Assembly (NCBI GenBank): GCA_024180945.1
Contig: JAKSGN010000038.1
Coordinates: 930,001 to 994,000, forward strand
DNA length: 64,000 bases
Origin: Macrophomina tecta
Lineage: Eukaryota; Ascomycota; Dothideomycetes; Botryosphaeriales; Botryosphaeriaceae
Direction of reading: 5' to 3'
Each line of letters starts with the position of its first letter. The first letter of the stretch is position 1. Made by a program: the position numbers and the translations under genes. The notes under the pieces are model-generated. The model was given only the letters and a program-made list of their open reading frames with translations, had not been told where the DNA came from and did not search any database. Below, one piece after another: positions 46,446 through 56,154 of this stretch.

Positions 46446-48082
46446 TTAAAACTTCCTTCTCCTGACCTTCATAACATACTTCGGCGCCTCCATATGCTGC
46501 GCGACCCTGAACACGGTACTCTCCGGCTGCCCCGGCACGTACTCAAACTCAAACCTCCTCAACAAATTCACCAGCATGAGATGCATCTCCTGCAGCGCGA
46601 AGTGCTTCCCAATGCACACGCGGCTGCCGGCCGAGAAGGGCCAGAAGTGCTGCTCAGTCACCTTCCCCTTCTCGTAGATCTCCAGCCACCGCTCGGGCAC
46701 GTACTTGCTCGCATCCTTCCACACGCTCTCATCGTGATGCACGCCCTGGGTGGTGGGAAAGACGGTGGTGCCGGCGGGCACGCGGTAGCCGAGCACGACC
46801 TCGTCGCGCCGGCTCTCGCGCGGGCTGCCGGTGGCCTGGGCGGGCACGAGGCGCATGGCCTCGTCCTCGCAGGCCTGCAGGTACGTCATGCCCTGCAGCG
46901 AGTACTCGCAGTCGACGGGGGTGGCGAAGTCGCCGGGCGGGTACCAGGCGTCGACCTCGGCGTAGACGCGGCGCAGCTTGTCCGGGTGGCGGACCAGCAT
47001 CAGCAGCGTGAAGAGCTCCGAGTTGGCGGTGGTCTCGGTGCCGGCGACCAGCATGATGGTGACCTCGCCCTGGACGTCGAAGGGGGTTGAACTTGCTGCC
47101 CGCGGCGTCGTCCAGCTGCTCGACCAGCTTCTGCAGCAGGTCCTGGCGCGGCGCCGACTTGACCGTCGCGCGCCGCTTCTCCATGATGTCGAGGGTGAAG
47201 CGGTCGATGTAGGCCGGGCGCGTGGGGCGGAAGGGGATGCTGCGGATCCACGGCATGAAGAGGAGCAGGCCGCTGGCTTTCAGCATCTTGCGCAGGTAGT
47301 CGGGCAGCGGGTGCGAGCCGTTCTTGACGACGTCGAAGGACTGGCCGAAGATGGTGGTGCCGATGATGTCGACGGCGGTGCCGGTGCAGAGGTTCTGCAT
47401 GTCGACGATGCCGCCGGCGGTGTCGATGGCACGCTCGATGGAGGCGATGGACTCGTTGATGCATTGCTGCATCAGCGGCTGCAGGCTGCGGATGTAGCGC
47501 AGCCCGAACCAGCCGGAGATGAGGCGCTTGCGCTCGGCGTAGGCTTTCTTGTCGGTGAAGGCGATGAGGGTCGGCCGCGCGGGGTTTTGGCGGAAGTTTC
47601 CGTAGATGAGTTCGGATTTGGGCCAGTCCTCGGTGTGGATGATGCGCTTGACTTCATTCTTGTCCGAGACGGAGATCATGTGGGGGGAGAGGACGACGAT
47701 GGGGCCGTATTTGGCGTGGATTTGCGCACTGAGCTCATGGCTATTGGGGGAGACACTCTTAGAATCTGCTATAGCTGGTTGCTGAGATGTATGCTTACGT
47801 CTTGCCCTTAGCACTTGCTCTCATCAAAGGAATAGATGAAATCTTGTTGATAAACGGGCCGGGGATTCGCGAAACGGGAGAGACGAGTCTTGAGATAATC
47901 TATTGACTGATTAACGGAGAGCTCTTTTGATGTGTATGAGGATCTCTAACCTTCAACAGCCTCGGAACAATTATCAACGCCAGTACCAAGGAAAAGAACA
48001 GCCGGGTCTTCGACAGACCTGCCAAAATGGAGGACTCCTGAGCAGGAGGCTCAGCCACTGCTGAACCATTCGAGACGTCCAT
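46446..48082 (-). CDS. Cytochrome P450 2, with a frameshift in a C5 run
   Basis: Exons 47951-48082, 47799-47899 and 46446-47740 give about 509 residues once a frame change is allowed for. The N-terminus has a membrane anchor (RLFFSLVLALIIVPRLL) and the Pro-rich hinge RIPGPF. The I-helix AGTETTA, the ExxR EAMR and the heme loop FSAGSRVCIG with its Cys ligand are all canonical. The frame shifts by one base in the exon 3 run of five identical bases at 47082-47086, just before the I-helix; no intron explains it. It is divergent from trans-ER 2, with a TATA-like box at 48151-48160 about 70 bp upstream. It is a probable tailoring oxidase, if functional. Confidence 0.83.
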
Positions 48083-48379
48083 GTTGAATGTCAGAGCGTG
48101 ACGGCGGAAAGGCCGAAAGGTTAGGCCAATTCTCACAGACTTGTGTTGTTGGATATATAAGCCCATAATGGCATCTCCTGATTCGGTGGTGGCGGTTTCG
48201 GTGTTTTTCGGCGGCGGACGTCGTTGAGGCCTGCTTCACACCACCAACTACAAGAAGCGCGTGGAATTTTACAGGCTGGACCCCATAGCTCGAGAGTGCA
48301 GCCCGTCAGACCGTATCTGGTTTTCAATCCTTCAGTTTTCCGCTCTCGGCACATCCCCCCACCCCCCCCCCTCAACACC
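48083..48379. promoter_or_regulatory. Divergent promoter of P450 2 and trans-ER 2
   Basis: A compact 297-bp bidirectional region. GGATATATAA at 48151-48160 reads as a TATA box for the minus-strand P450. CGG triplets cluster at 48183-48215. A C-run precedes the ER start codon. Confidence 0.6.
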
Positions 48380-49459
48380 ATGGCAGGCCTCCCCGCAAAA
48401 CAGACGGCCCTCACATTCCAGGACGACGGCACGCTTGGCATCTCGCACGATGCGCCGGTGGCAGAGCTCAAGCCCGACATGATCATTGTCAAGACAGCAG
48501 CAGTGTCAGTCAACCCGGTCGACACCAAGATGGAGTCGGGGTTCGCAAAGGCGGGGAGCATCGGCGGGTGCGACTTCGCGGGGACGGTGGTGGCGGTCGG
48601 GGCGGCAGTGCGGCGGCCCGTGAAAGTCGGCGACCGCGTCACGGGCGCCGTCATGGGCTCCGACCCGAACGACCCGTCCTCGGGCTCCTTCGCCACCTAC
48701 GTCTCGGCCCCGGCCGACATCACGCTGACGCTGCCCGAGAGCGTGCCGTGGGCGGTCGGCACGTCGCTGTCGACCGTGTGGTTCACCGTCGGCCAGGCCC
48801 TCTTCCACCACCTGCTGCCCGACCTGGCCGTGACGCCTTCCAGCCCCTACGCGGGCGACAAGCCCATCACCGTCCTCGTGTACGGCGGCAGCACCTCCGT
48901 CGGCACCGCCGCCATCCAGCTGCTCAAGCTCGCCGGCCTGCGCCCCGTCACCACCTGCTCGCCCCGCAACTTCGACCTGGTCAAGTCGTACGGCGCCGAG
49001 GAAGTCTACGACTACCGCTCGCCGACGTGCGCCGCCGACATCAAGGCTGCGACCAAGAGCAACCTCAAGTACGCGCTCGACTGCATCACCACCAAAGACA
49101 GCATCGCCATCTGCTACGCCGCGCTGGGCCGCGCCGGCGGGCGCTACACCGCCCTCGACCCCTACTGGGAGGCCACTGCCGCCACCCGCAAGACGGTCAA
49201 GGCCAACTGGACCCTCGGCATCACCATGCTGGGCAAGGACATCGCCTGGCCCGCTCCCTACGGCCGTCCGGGCTCCGAGGACGCCCGGACTTTCGGAGCG
49301 AAGTGGGCGGCTGAGCTGCAGGCCCTGCTGGAGAGCGGCAAGATGCGGCCGCACCCGCTGAGGGCGAAGGAGGGTGCGAGCTGGGAGGATGTACTGGCCG
49401 GCTTGAAGGAGGTCAAGGAGGGCAAGGTGAGCGGTGAGAAGCTGGTGTTTGTGTTCTGA
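48380..49459 (+). CDS. Trans-acting enoyl reductase 2 (LovC-like, MDR family)
   Basis: A single exon encodes 359 residues starting MAGLPAKQTALTFQDDG. It has SVNPVDTKMESGFAKAGSIG and GCDFAGTVVAVG in the substrate half, the NADPH loop VYGGSTSVGTAAIQLLKLAG, then YDYRSPTCAADI and ALDCITTKDS. It is the second stand-alone ER in the cluster and lacks the intron present in the first. With two ER-less PKS-NRPSs present, the simplest reading is one ER per synthase, making this the candidate partner of PKS-NRPS 2. Pairing is inferred only from copy number and position. It marks the right end of the recognisable biosynthetic genes. Confidence 0.88.
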   Translation: MAGLPAKQTALTFQDDGTLGISHDAPVAELKPDMIIVKTAAVSVNPVDTKMESGFAKAGSIGGCDFAGTVVAVGAAVRRPVKVGDRVTGAVMGSDPNDPSSGSFATYVSAPADITLTLPESVPWAVGTSLSTVWFTVGQALFHHLLPDLAVTPSSPYAGDKPITVLVYGGSTSVGTAAIQLLKLAGLRPVTTCSPRNFDLVKSYGAEEVYDYRSPTCAADIKAATKSNLKYALDCITTKDSIAICYAALGRAGGRYTALDPYWEATAATRKTVKANWTLGITMLGKDIAWPAPYGRPGSEDARTFGAKWAAELQALLESGKMRPHPLRAKEGASWEDVLAGLKEVKEGKVSGEKLVFVF

Positions 49460-50120
49460 TGAAGTTGCGTGCTTTTTAGAGACGCTGTAAATAGTTTAAA
49501 TGTTAAGAACCCGGTTAATAAGGCATTGAATCCCGTCGATACAGTTTGGTCCTGACTCCCGGAGGACCGGGAACGCACGTGCTGGCGATCCCCGTCTCCG
49601 CACCACCCACTTCTGTACCGCTCCAACTTCCCCATCTGCCTTGGCATTGGACGTTCATCAGGAAGTCAGCCGCAGCAGACGGCATTTCTCGAGCTTACGA
49701 AGCAAAACACAGCAGTGAAGCAACTCCAATGACAGTCTACACAACGCAGCCATCTTGTTTCAAACCGGTCGGACGAGTACCGCCACCCTCCCACCTTTAA
49801 CGCCCCCGCCGATAGGGCCAGAGATAAGCACCTGCGACCTAACCAAGCAACTAATGCCATGACTCCAGGCACACAGGCAGTCCCGCATCTGCAAGCTAGC
49901 TACGCCATGGCCCGTGTACCGCGGCTGGCCCGCCATGAGACTCCCTATCTGTGCTGGCCCGCTCCGTCGGTATCTCCGCAGCTATCCTAACCCAATCCAA
50001 CCCCATGCCGCTGCATATAATGCCTGCCGCTTCCCGCCGCTTGCCTCGTATCTGGCCTTGCCTCCTCTTCAGCTTTGCTGTTGAGCCTGATCCGCTGGAC
50101 ACCAGTGCCACGACTTCGAG
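49460..50120. other. Intergenic region upstream of the permease
   Basis: No gene is recognised. It is the likely boundary of the secondary-metabolite cluster and the promoter region of the gene at 50121. Confidence 0.45.
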
Positions 50121-52193
50121 ATGGCGGCGCCCGCGACAGATGGCACCGACTCAAAGGTCTTCAGTGGCAGTGTCGGCGATGACATCGTGCTCGAGAAGTT
50201 CGGCTACGAGCCCGGTCAGTTCTCTTGAGTCTCCCGGACACACACACACACGCACACACACACTGACCGACCGGCAGAACTCAAGAGAACCTTTGGTGTG
50301 CTCGGCATGATTGGCTTCAGCTTCTCCATCGTCACCAGCTGGTCCGCGCTTTCCGGTGTCCTGGTCGTTGGCGTGGAATCTGGTGGCCCGCCTGTCATGA
50401 TTTGGTCGTGGGTCGGCGTGTGCGCCGTTTCTCTCGCCGTTGCCTACTCGATGGCCGAGATGTGCTCGGCATACCCGGTTGCGGGCGGCCAGTATTCTTG
50501 GGTGGCAATCCTGGCTCCAAAGAAGTGGGCGCGAGGTCTTTCTTATGTTTGTGGGTGGTTTATGCTGATCGTAAGTTTCGTCCGGTCAAGTCGTCTTCAC
50601 GACAGGGGCTCTGACGTTCTCGGTAGGGTATCCTTTCGATGGGCGCAGTCAATAACTTCATCGGTAAGATTCCATTTACTGCTTTAATGCACGATGATCG
50701 CAAATCCCAAGTTTGCGTTGTCGCAAGCAGAACGCAGGCGCGTCTACGCATTCTTCTGAATTTAAATTCAATCAGTCTCATTGAACATCTATATCCAGAT
50801 GCATCTTTCCGCGCGCTGCCAGTGTTGACGGCATGGATTGTGCTGTTGCAGGAATAGGGGGTTCCTCAACTCTCATTCATTCCGCTCGGTATGATCACTG
50901 TATGTTCAGCAAGCGCTAACCACATATACAGCCGGAAACTTCGTCCTCGGGATGGCCAATCTTACATACCCGGAGTACACAATTGAGCGTTAGCATGCAG
51001 TACTCGTCGCCTACCTCATCTGCATCGTAGCAGCGCTCTCCAGCATCTTTCTGCCGCATCTTCTCAACCGCATATCCAAGGCCATCCTGATCTGGAACAT
51101 CTGCTCCTTCTTCATCTGCTTCATCACCATCCTCGCCACCAACGACCACAAGCAGCCCGCCAGCTTCGTCTTCGCCGACTTCCAAAACTCGACCGGCTTC
51201 AACAAAGCCTACGCCGCCATCATCGGCATCCTGCAGAGCGCCTTCGGCATGTGCTGCTACGACGCCCCTGCCCACATGACCGAAGAGATCAAAGACGCGC
51301 GCAAGCAGGCCCCGCGCGCCATCGTCATGTCCGTCTGGCTCGGCTTCCTCACCGGCTTCGTCTTCCTCATCTCGCTGTGCTTCTGCATGGGCGGCATCGA
51401 CGAAACCGCGTCGACGCCGACCGGCGTCCCGCTCATCGCCATCTTCCACAACTCGACCGGCTCCGTCGCCGGCACCTGCGCCCTCACCTCGCTCATCACC
51501 GTCGTCGCCCTCGTGTGCGCCAACTCGCTCATGACCGAGGGCGGCCGCGCCGTCTACGCCTTCGCGCGCGACAGGGGGCTGCCGTTTTCGCGCGCCCTCA
51601 GCCGCGTGCACCCGACGCTGGGCGTGCCCGTCGCGGGCATCCTGGCGACGGCGGCCGTGCAGGCGGCCTTCAACTCCATCTACTTCGGCACCGTCACCGG
51701 CTTCAACACCGTCATCTCCATTGCTACCGAGGGCTTCTGTACGCCGCCTTTTCTTTTCTCTCGCCCCCCCCCTTATCGCCCCCTTTCAACGGAAGATACT
51801 GACCGCGCGCCCGCAGACGTCTCCTACGCCATCCCCCTCCTCGTCCGCATCCTCTCGCGCGTGACCGGCGACAAGCGCGAGCGCCTCGACGGCCCTTACT
51901 CGCTCGGCCGCTGGGGCTTGCTGGCTAACGTCGTTGGGTTCACGTACCTCGCTTTTGCCGTCATCACGTTCAACTTCCCGACCGTCGACCCGGTCGACAA
52001 GGAGAACATGAACTATACGTCCGCAGCGGTGGGCGTGGTTATGGTGATTGCGCTCGTGACGTGGGTTACGACGGGAAGAAAGCAGTATTCGGGGCCGGAG
52101 ACGGCGGGGGTGGTGGTGGAGGAGGGGGTTGTGGTTGGGAAGGAGGAGGGTGGGAAGGAGGAAAGAGAAGGGGTTGAGAGTGAGAGGGAGTGA
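50121..52193 (+). pseudogene. APC-superfamily amino acid/choline-type permease with in-frame stop
   Basis: Five exons (50121-50214, 50278-50570, 50627-50663, 50932-51738, 51817-52193) join in phase. The protein is a typical fungal amino acid-polyamine-choline permease (UGA4/HNM1-like): GVLGMIGFSFSIVTSWSALSG, YSMAEMCSAYPVAGGQYSW, YDAPAHMTEEIKDARKQAPR and RAVYAFARDRGLPFSRALS. Exon 4 reads ...YTIER-stop-HAVLVAYL, where relatives have Trp before His, so a TGG-to-TAG change at 50991-50993 ends the protein after about 163 residues. The rest of the gene is well preserved. Intron 1 holds a CA microsatellite (about 50238-50263). It is either a recent null allele or a base-call error. It would otherwise be a plasma-membrane uptake transporter. 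Confidence 0.8.
50238..50263 (+). repeat. (CA)n microsatellite in permease intron 1
   Basis: An almost pure CA run, interrupted by one CG, lies inside the 63-bp first intron of the permease gene. Confidence 0.8.
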
Positions 52194-52425
52194 ATGTAAT
52201 TTAGAGCTTCAAATTCATTCAAGATATTTCCCATCAGACGGAATAAAGGAAACGTCAAACAACCCTTTAGACAAATTGTTTGTGGAATAAAAAGAGCGTA
52301 TGTGACTGTTGAGATTCCCACGAACGCCAATGTTGAGAACAAATTCGGCATCGTTTCCAGAAAGAGACAAACAAAGATGCACTATTCAGATGGAACGAAG
52401 TGCTGCCTGCATGGACAGTTCATGC

Positions 52426-55400
52426 CTAGTGTTGCCCTGTACGAAAGCGGGTGGCTTGGTCTTGAACGACTATTTGACGGGCCGGTCGCTGAGCCTGGGA
52501 TACGTTCACAGCGCCATTGCGGGGCGGTGGAGCGGAACCACTGGCTTGACACGGCGCACTCTGTGTTGTGTCATTACCCTTAGGGTGCCATGGCAACTTT
52601 AGCACGCGCATTCGGCGCAGCTTCGCCTTCCCGATTATCAAGGCGCCTTCTGGCTCATACCGCAGTGCTTGTTTGGAAGGTCTTTGGGAGAGTTCGAGCA
52701 GCGGATTGCAACAGGGCCATCTTCTTGTCCCACATGGCTCAGTGTCGGTGTTCTCCTTGGCGGGAACGCAGTAGATGTCGTTGTATAGCCTGAGTTTGTC
52801 TTCATCTCCGCAGCGTTTTGCAAGCTGCTTCAAGCAGAAAATGGAAGCAGTCAAAAAATCCCGTCCTTCCGGGACAGCGCTCCACTGCGGACAAAGAGGC
52901 TTTCCGGAGAGTTTTATAGGATCAGTCAGCTTTCTGCAGATGATCACAGCCATTTCGGGTCTGTGCGAGATCAGACGGACCCAGCCTCCGCTTGTCGACG
53001 GGTCAATCGGCGCTCGTCGCAGCTGCAGGTTCTCCGCGAAGCTTGCAATTTCCTCGAATTCGTAGCCCACTATGTCTTTTGTCTCTTTCAGGCCAGTTGC
53101 GCGCCGTTGAAGCTGTTGGTCCTTAATTTGACTGACACGTGTCAAGAAAGACGCCAAAAGCTGAATCACGGTGATTTGCTTGTCGTAGTCGGTTTCATGT
53201 TTGATGTGTGTTGGGAGGAGATCGTCCCGAGCTCTGCAGATGGCTTCGTATGCAGCTTCGCCGCCATCTGAATGGACTTCAGCGTGTGGCATTTTCACCA
53301 GAACCTGCTGTGCATCAGGTTGGCGAGACGCCCATGTCAACGCCAAATGTAAAATGGCACTCAGTTCAGGAACGAGCCAGGCCCTCTTGGTGTTGACGTC
53401 GTACAGAAGCATGGAGAGGTCTTTGGAATTCCTGACCTTGTCGAGGATGCTCTCGTGTGCCCCACGAAGCCGATGATGCGCGGTTCGATGGAGCAGCAGT
53501 TTTCCTGAGACTTGGGCGGTGAAGAAGTTCATCACAGAGGTCCCTACCTGACCAACCAGCTCATTTCCTAGAACAATTTCGGTCTTGTCGTCATAATCCG
53601 CTCCTGACCAGTCCACTTCTCCATATCCTGAATCTCTTGTTCCGAGTTGGATGACAGCCTTGCAGAAGTATCCCACGAAAGTTCTCTTGCTTTGCAATGT
53701 CTTGAAATCTTTGATAGGCGCTATTTTTCGGCAGTGTTTCTTGATAACATCCCATGCGAGAAGATCTCCACCTTCTCCGCCTTCCAAGAAGTGCCACTGC
53801 ACACATTCGGGGTCTTCTTCATGGATGGAGGGTATCAATACTGTGTTTTCCCCCTTCAGGACGATCCCCGTGTCGAAGCTCACAGGATACAGGACAAGGC
53901 CGAGCAGTGTCATGAGGTCAAATGGGAGTTCCACGCCACGTTGGAGGCCTCGGTCAGGGACTGGAAATCCTTTTGCAAGGATGAATCCCTTGAACATTTT
54001 ATGCCAGCAACTGCCGTCAACAGGCTCTTCGGATACCTCCTCCATCGGCCGTGGCGATACGACTGCTTCGCAGGAATGGACGTTCCCAGCTTTGTAAACT
54101 TCCACAGTCGACGACTGAAGACGATCCTGGTGGGGTATTCTTCCAATACTTATCAGCCATCTAAGGACCTCGCAGACCACTCGGAAGTGTTCATTGGTCC
54201 CGAAGACAATAAACCTCAAGAATCTCTTTTCCAGACTATTGCCTCCACGAGAGAAGCCACATTGTACCCCATCCATTGCAACGGTGGCTCCGTGTGCAAT
54301 GCTCATCATAGAAGACAGCAAAAAGTCACCGTCGCCCATTTCCACCTCTTTTTTGTACTGCAGACCTGCAATCAACCCATGTAAGAATCGCTCGCCGACA
54401 TTGTGCCATGTCCGCTTCACGTAGTCTTCGCAGGTTGTGACGAAGGCATTCTGCCGCTCGCCAACAAGCACCATCACGTTTAGGAGCTGCGCTGCCCCGT
54501 CTAACTCTCTTTTCACAAAGCTCAGGAACTCATTTGCATTGACGCAAATTTCCAGATATCCAGAACCTTGAGCTGACATTGTAAATAGCCCACGAGCCCC
54601 ACACAATCGCTCATGAGAGGAAGCATACATTTTTTTGTACAGCGCACCACGGAGGCAGCCATAACTTTTCAGCTCCAAGTACTCCGCACCACCAATGATG
54701 CTCTTCAGCCATAGGTACTCGTATAGGTTGAAGTCAGGCCGTGCTGTCACGAGCGTATGCCCGCAACGCATGTGCGCGGCAAGATGGCTCATACGCGCGG
54801 CCCAAGCCCTATACCCATCCCACGCATCTTGGAAGCACCAGTCACACAGCGGGCATTCGACGAAGTGGGGCGGGGCATTGACGTGGAAGTGCGAGAGGCT
54901 GTGTCTGAACCAAGCGGTTTGTTCGGAGGCCACGAAGCGGCAGCCGAGGAAGTTGAATGTGCATCTGTAGAAGGGGAAAAGGGAGAAGAGGTTGGTGGTC
55001 ATCGTATCAGGCTGGGTAAACACGCCGTCCGACCTCTCTTCTAGCAGATGCTCGACACCCGCCGACAGCAGCGCTTTGCCGCCGAAGTCCGTATCGACGG
55101 TACTCTGTAGGGACGAGGACACGTTTTCGGTAAGCGAGAGCGGGCTGCTGGTGTGGGACGCCGTTGACGGGGCGTACTGCGAAGCTATGGCTGAAACGGA
55201 CAAGGCCGATTGCGGGCTACCGCCGTGGGCGGGTGCGCGGTGGTGAATTTGCGGTAGGGAGTAGCCGGTGGCGGCGACCAGGTCCTCCTGGAATCCTCCT
55301 CTGGCGCCGCTCTCCCACAAGTCGAATATTGGGGGCCGACTGCTGTCTTGCGGCCGCTGGTACGACTCGGGCTCCAGGTAGACAATCTGCGGCGACGGTG

Positions 55401-55662
55401 CTGCCTGCTGGCCGTCGCGCTGCTGCTGGGTCACGGTGGAGCCTACATCGGGTCGGTGGGCGCGGCGCGACGACCACACCGTAAAGGCTGACGAGGCTGG
55501 TTCTTCTTGGGCGGCGCTGCTAGTATCAAAAGCATTGCTTGGGGCAGATTCACCTGACGCATGCCCGCTCACTGTTGGCCTGTCAGTGCTAGGTTTGGTG
55601 GCGATGCCCTGTTTCAGGGAACCTACTGATTTTGTCTCTGGGAATTTCGATTGCAGGCTCAT
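52426..55662 (-). CDS. Large uncharacterised fungal protein (1078 aa)
   Basis: A single exon starts at ATG 55662. Residues 1-210 are Ser/Pro/Gln-rich and probably disordered. Residues ~235-310 have paired Cys and His residues (YRCTFNFLGCRF; HSLSHFH; ECPLCDWCF; HLAAHMRCGH) like degenerate C2H2 fingers. The middle has a conserved-looking block (CWHKMFKGFILAKGFPVPDR, then GVELPFDLMTLLGLV and QWHFLEGG). From memory, similar blocks recur in large uncharacterised proteins of filamentous ascomycetes, some fused to other domains; no function is known to me. The C-terminus is basic and low-complexity. There is no signal peptide or membrane segment. Nothing ties it to the biosynthetic cluster. Confidence 0.75.
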   Translation of the reverse strand: MSLQSKFPETKSVGSLKQGIATKPSTDRPTVSGHASGESAPSNAFDTSSAAQEEPASSAFTVWSSRRAHRPDVGSTVTQQQRDGQQAAPSPQIVYLEPESYQRPQDSSRPPIFDLWESGARGGFQEDLVAATGYSLPQIHHRAPAHGGSPQSALSVSAIASQYAPSTASHTSSPLSLTENVSSSLQSTVDTDFGGKALLSAGVEHLLEERSDGVFTQPDTMTTNLFSLFPFYRCTFNFLGCRFVASEQTAWFRHSLSHFHVNAPPHFVECPLCDWCFQDAWDGYRAWAARMSHLAAHMRCGHTLVTARPDFNLYEYLWLKSIIGGAEYLELKSYGCLRGALYKKMYASSHERLCGARGLFTMSAQGSGYLEICVNANEFLSFVKRELDGAAQLLNVMVLVGERQNAFVTTCEDYVKRTWHNVGERFLHGLIAGLQYKKEVEMGDGDFLLSSMMSIAHGATVAMDGVQCGFSRGGNSLEKRFLRFIVFGTNEHFRVVCEVLRWLISIGRIPHQDRLQSSTVEVYKAGNVHSCEAVVSPRPMEEVSEEPVDGSCWHKMFKGFILAKGFPVPDRGLQRGVELPFDLMTLLGLVLYPVSFDTGIVLKGENTVLIPSIHEEDPECVQWHFLEGGEGGDLLAWDVIKKHCRKIAPIKDFKTLQSKRTFVGYFCKAVIQLGTRDSGYGEVDWSGADYDDKTEIVLGNELVGQVGTSVMNFFTAQVSGKLLLHRTAHHRLRGAHESILDKVRNSKDLSMLLYDVNTKRAWLVPELSAILHLALTWASRQPDAQQVLVKMPHAEVHSDGGEAAYEAICRARDDLLPTHIKHETDYDKQITVIQLLASFLTRVSQIKDQQLQRRATGLKETKDIVGYEFEEIASFAENLQLRRAPIDPSTSGGWVRLISHRPEMAVIICRKLTDPIKLSGKPLCPQWSAVPEGRDFLTASIFCLKQLAKRCGDEDKLRLYNDIYCVPAKENTDTEPCGTRRWPCCNPLLELSQRPSKQALRYEPEGALIIGKAKLRRMRVLKLPWHPKGNDTTQSAPCQASGSAPPPRNGAVNVSQAQRPARQIVVQDQATRFRTGQH

Positions 55663-56154
55663 GTCATCTAGGGGAACTACCGCTCTCTAATATAGGGAAA
55701 CGCCATGCACGGGGGCTGTGCAAGGCTGGACGATGCGGCATGGAACGGTCGAGATTCATACAAGGATGCTCACCACAGCCTTGCATTTAGACCAATGGAA
55801 GCTCGGCAACCAATCTTACACTGTTGCCCTAAGCAGCATGGCGGGGTTGGATCACCTTGTTCAAGCTTGATTGACTTCCGCAAACGCATCTTCAGATTGC
55901 TTCTCGCATTCCTGCAAGGTTAATACGCCTGTCAAGGCCTTCAATGGTCAGAATATTAAGACATCTTAGTTCACATTTGGGCTTCAGGGTTATGTATGGG
56001 CTTTGCAGCGATTAATTTAGATTTGAAGACATTTTCCTGTATCACAAGCAGAAGCTAACGCGCTCCGTACACTGTGGGAGTCACGTTAGGGAAGATATCT
56101 ATTCGACAATACTTTTTACAAATTTTACGAGGCGGCCAGATTATACATATCAGT
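55663..56154. other. Intergenic region
   Basis: It contains the promoter of the minus-strand gene ending upstream at 55662 and the 3' region of the NCS1 permease. No gene is seen. Confidence 0.5.

Noticed and set aside
45970..48212. Identical 16-mer TTCGGTGTTTTTCGGC at 45970-45985 and 48197-48212
   Set aside because: One shared 16-mer is about what chance gives in 64 kb, and the first copy lies in a convergent region, so it is weak as an operator.
48506..49354. 282-residue minus-strand and 248-residue shifted-frame open frames over trans-ER 2
   Set aside because: They are shadow frames of a GC-rich gene with a full LovC-like translation in the correct frame.
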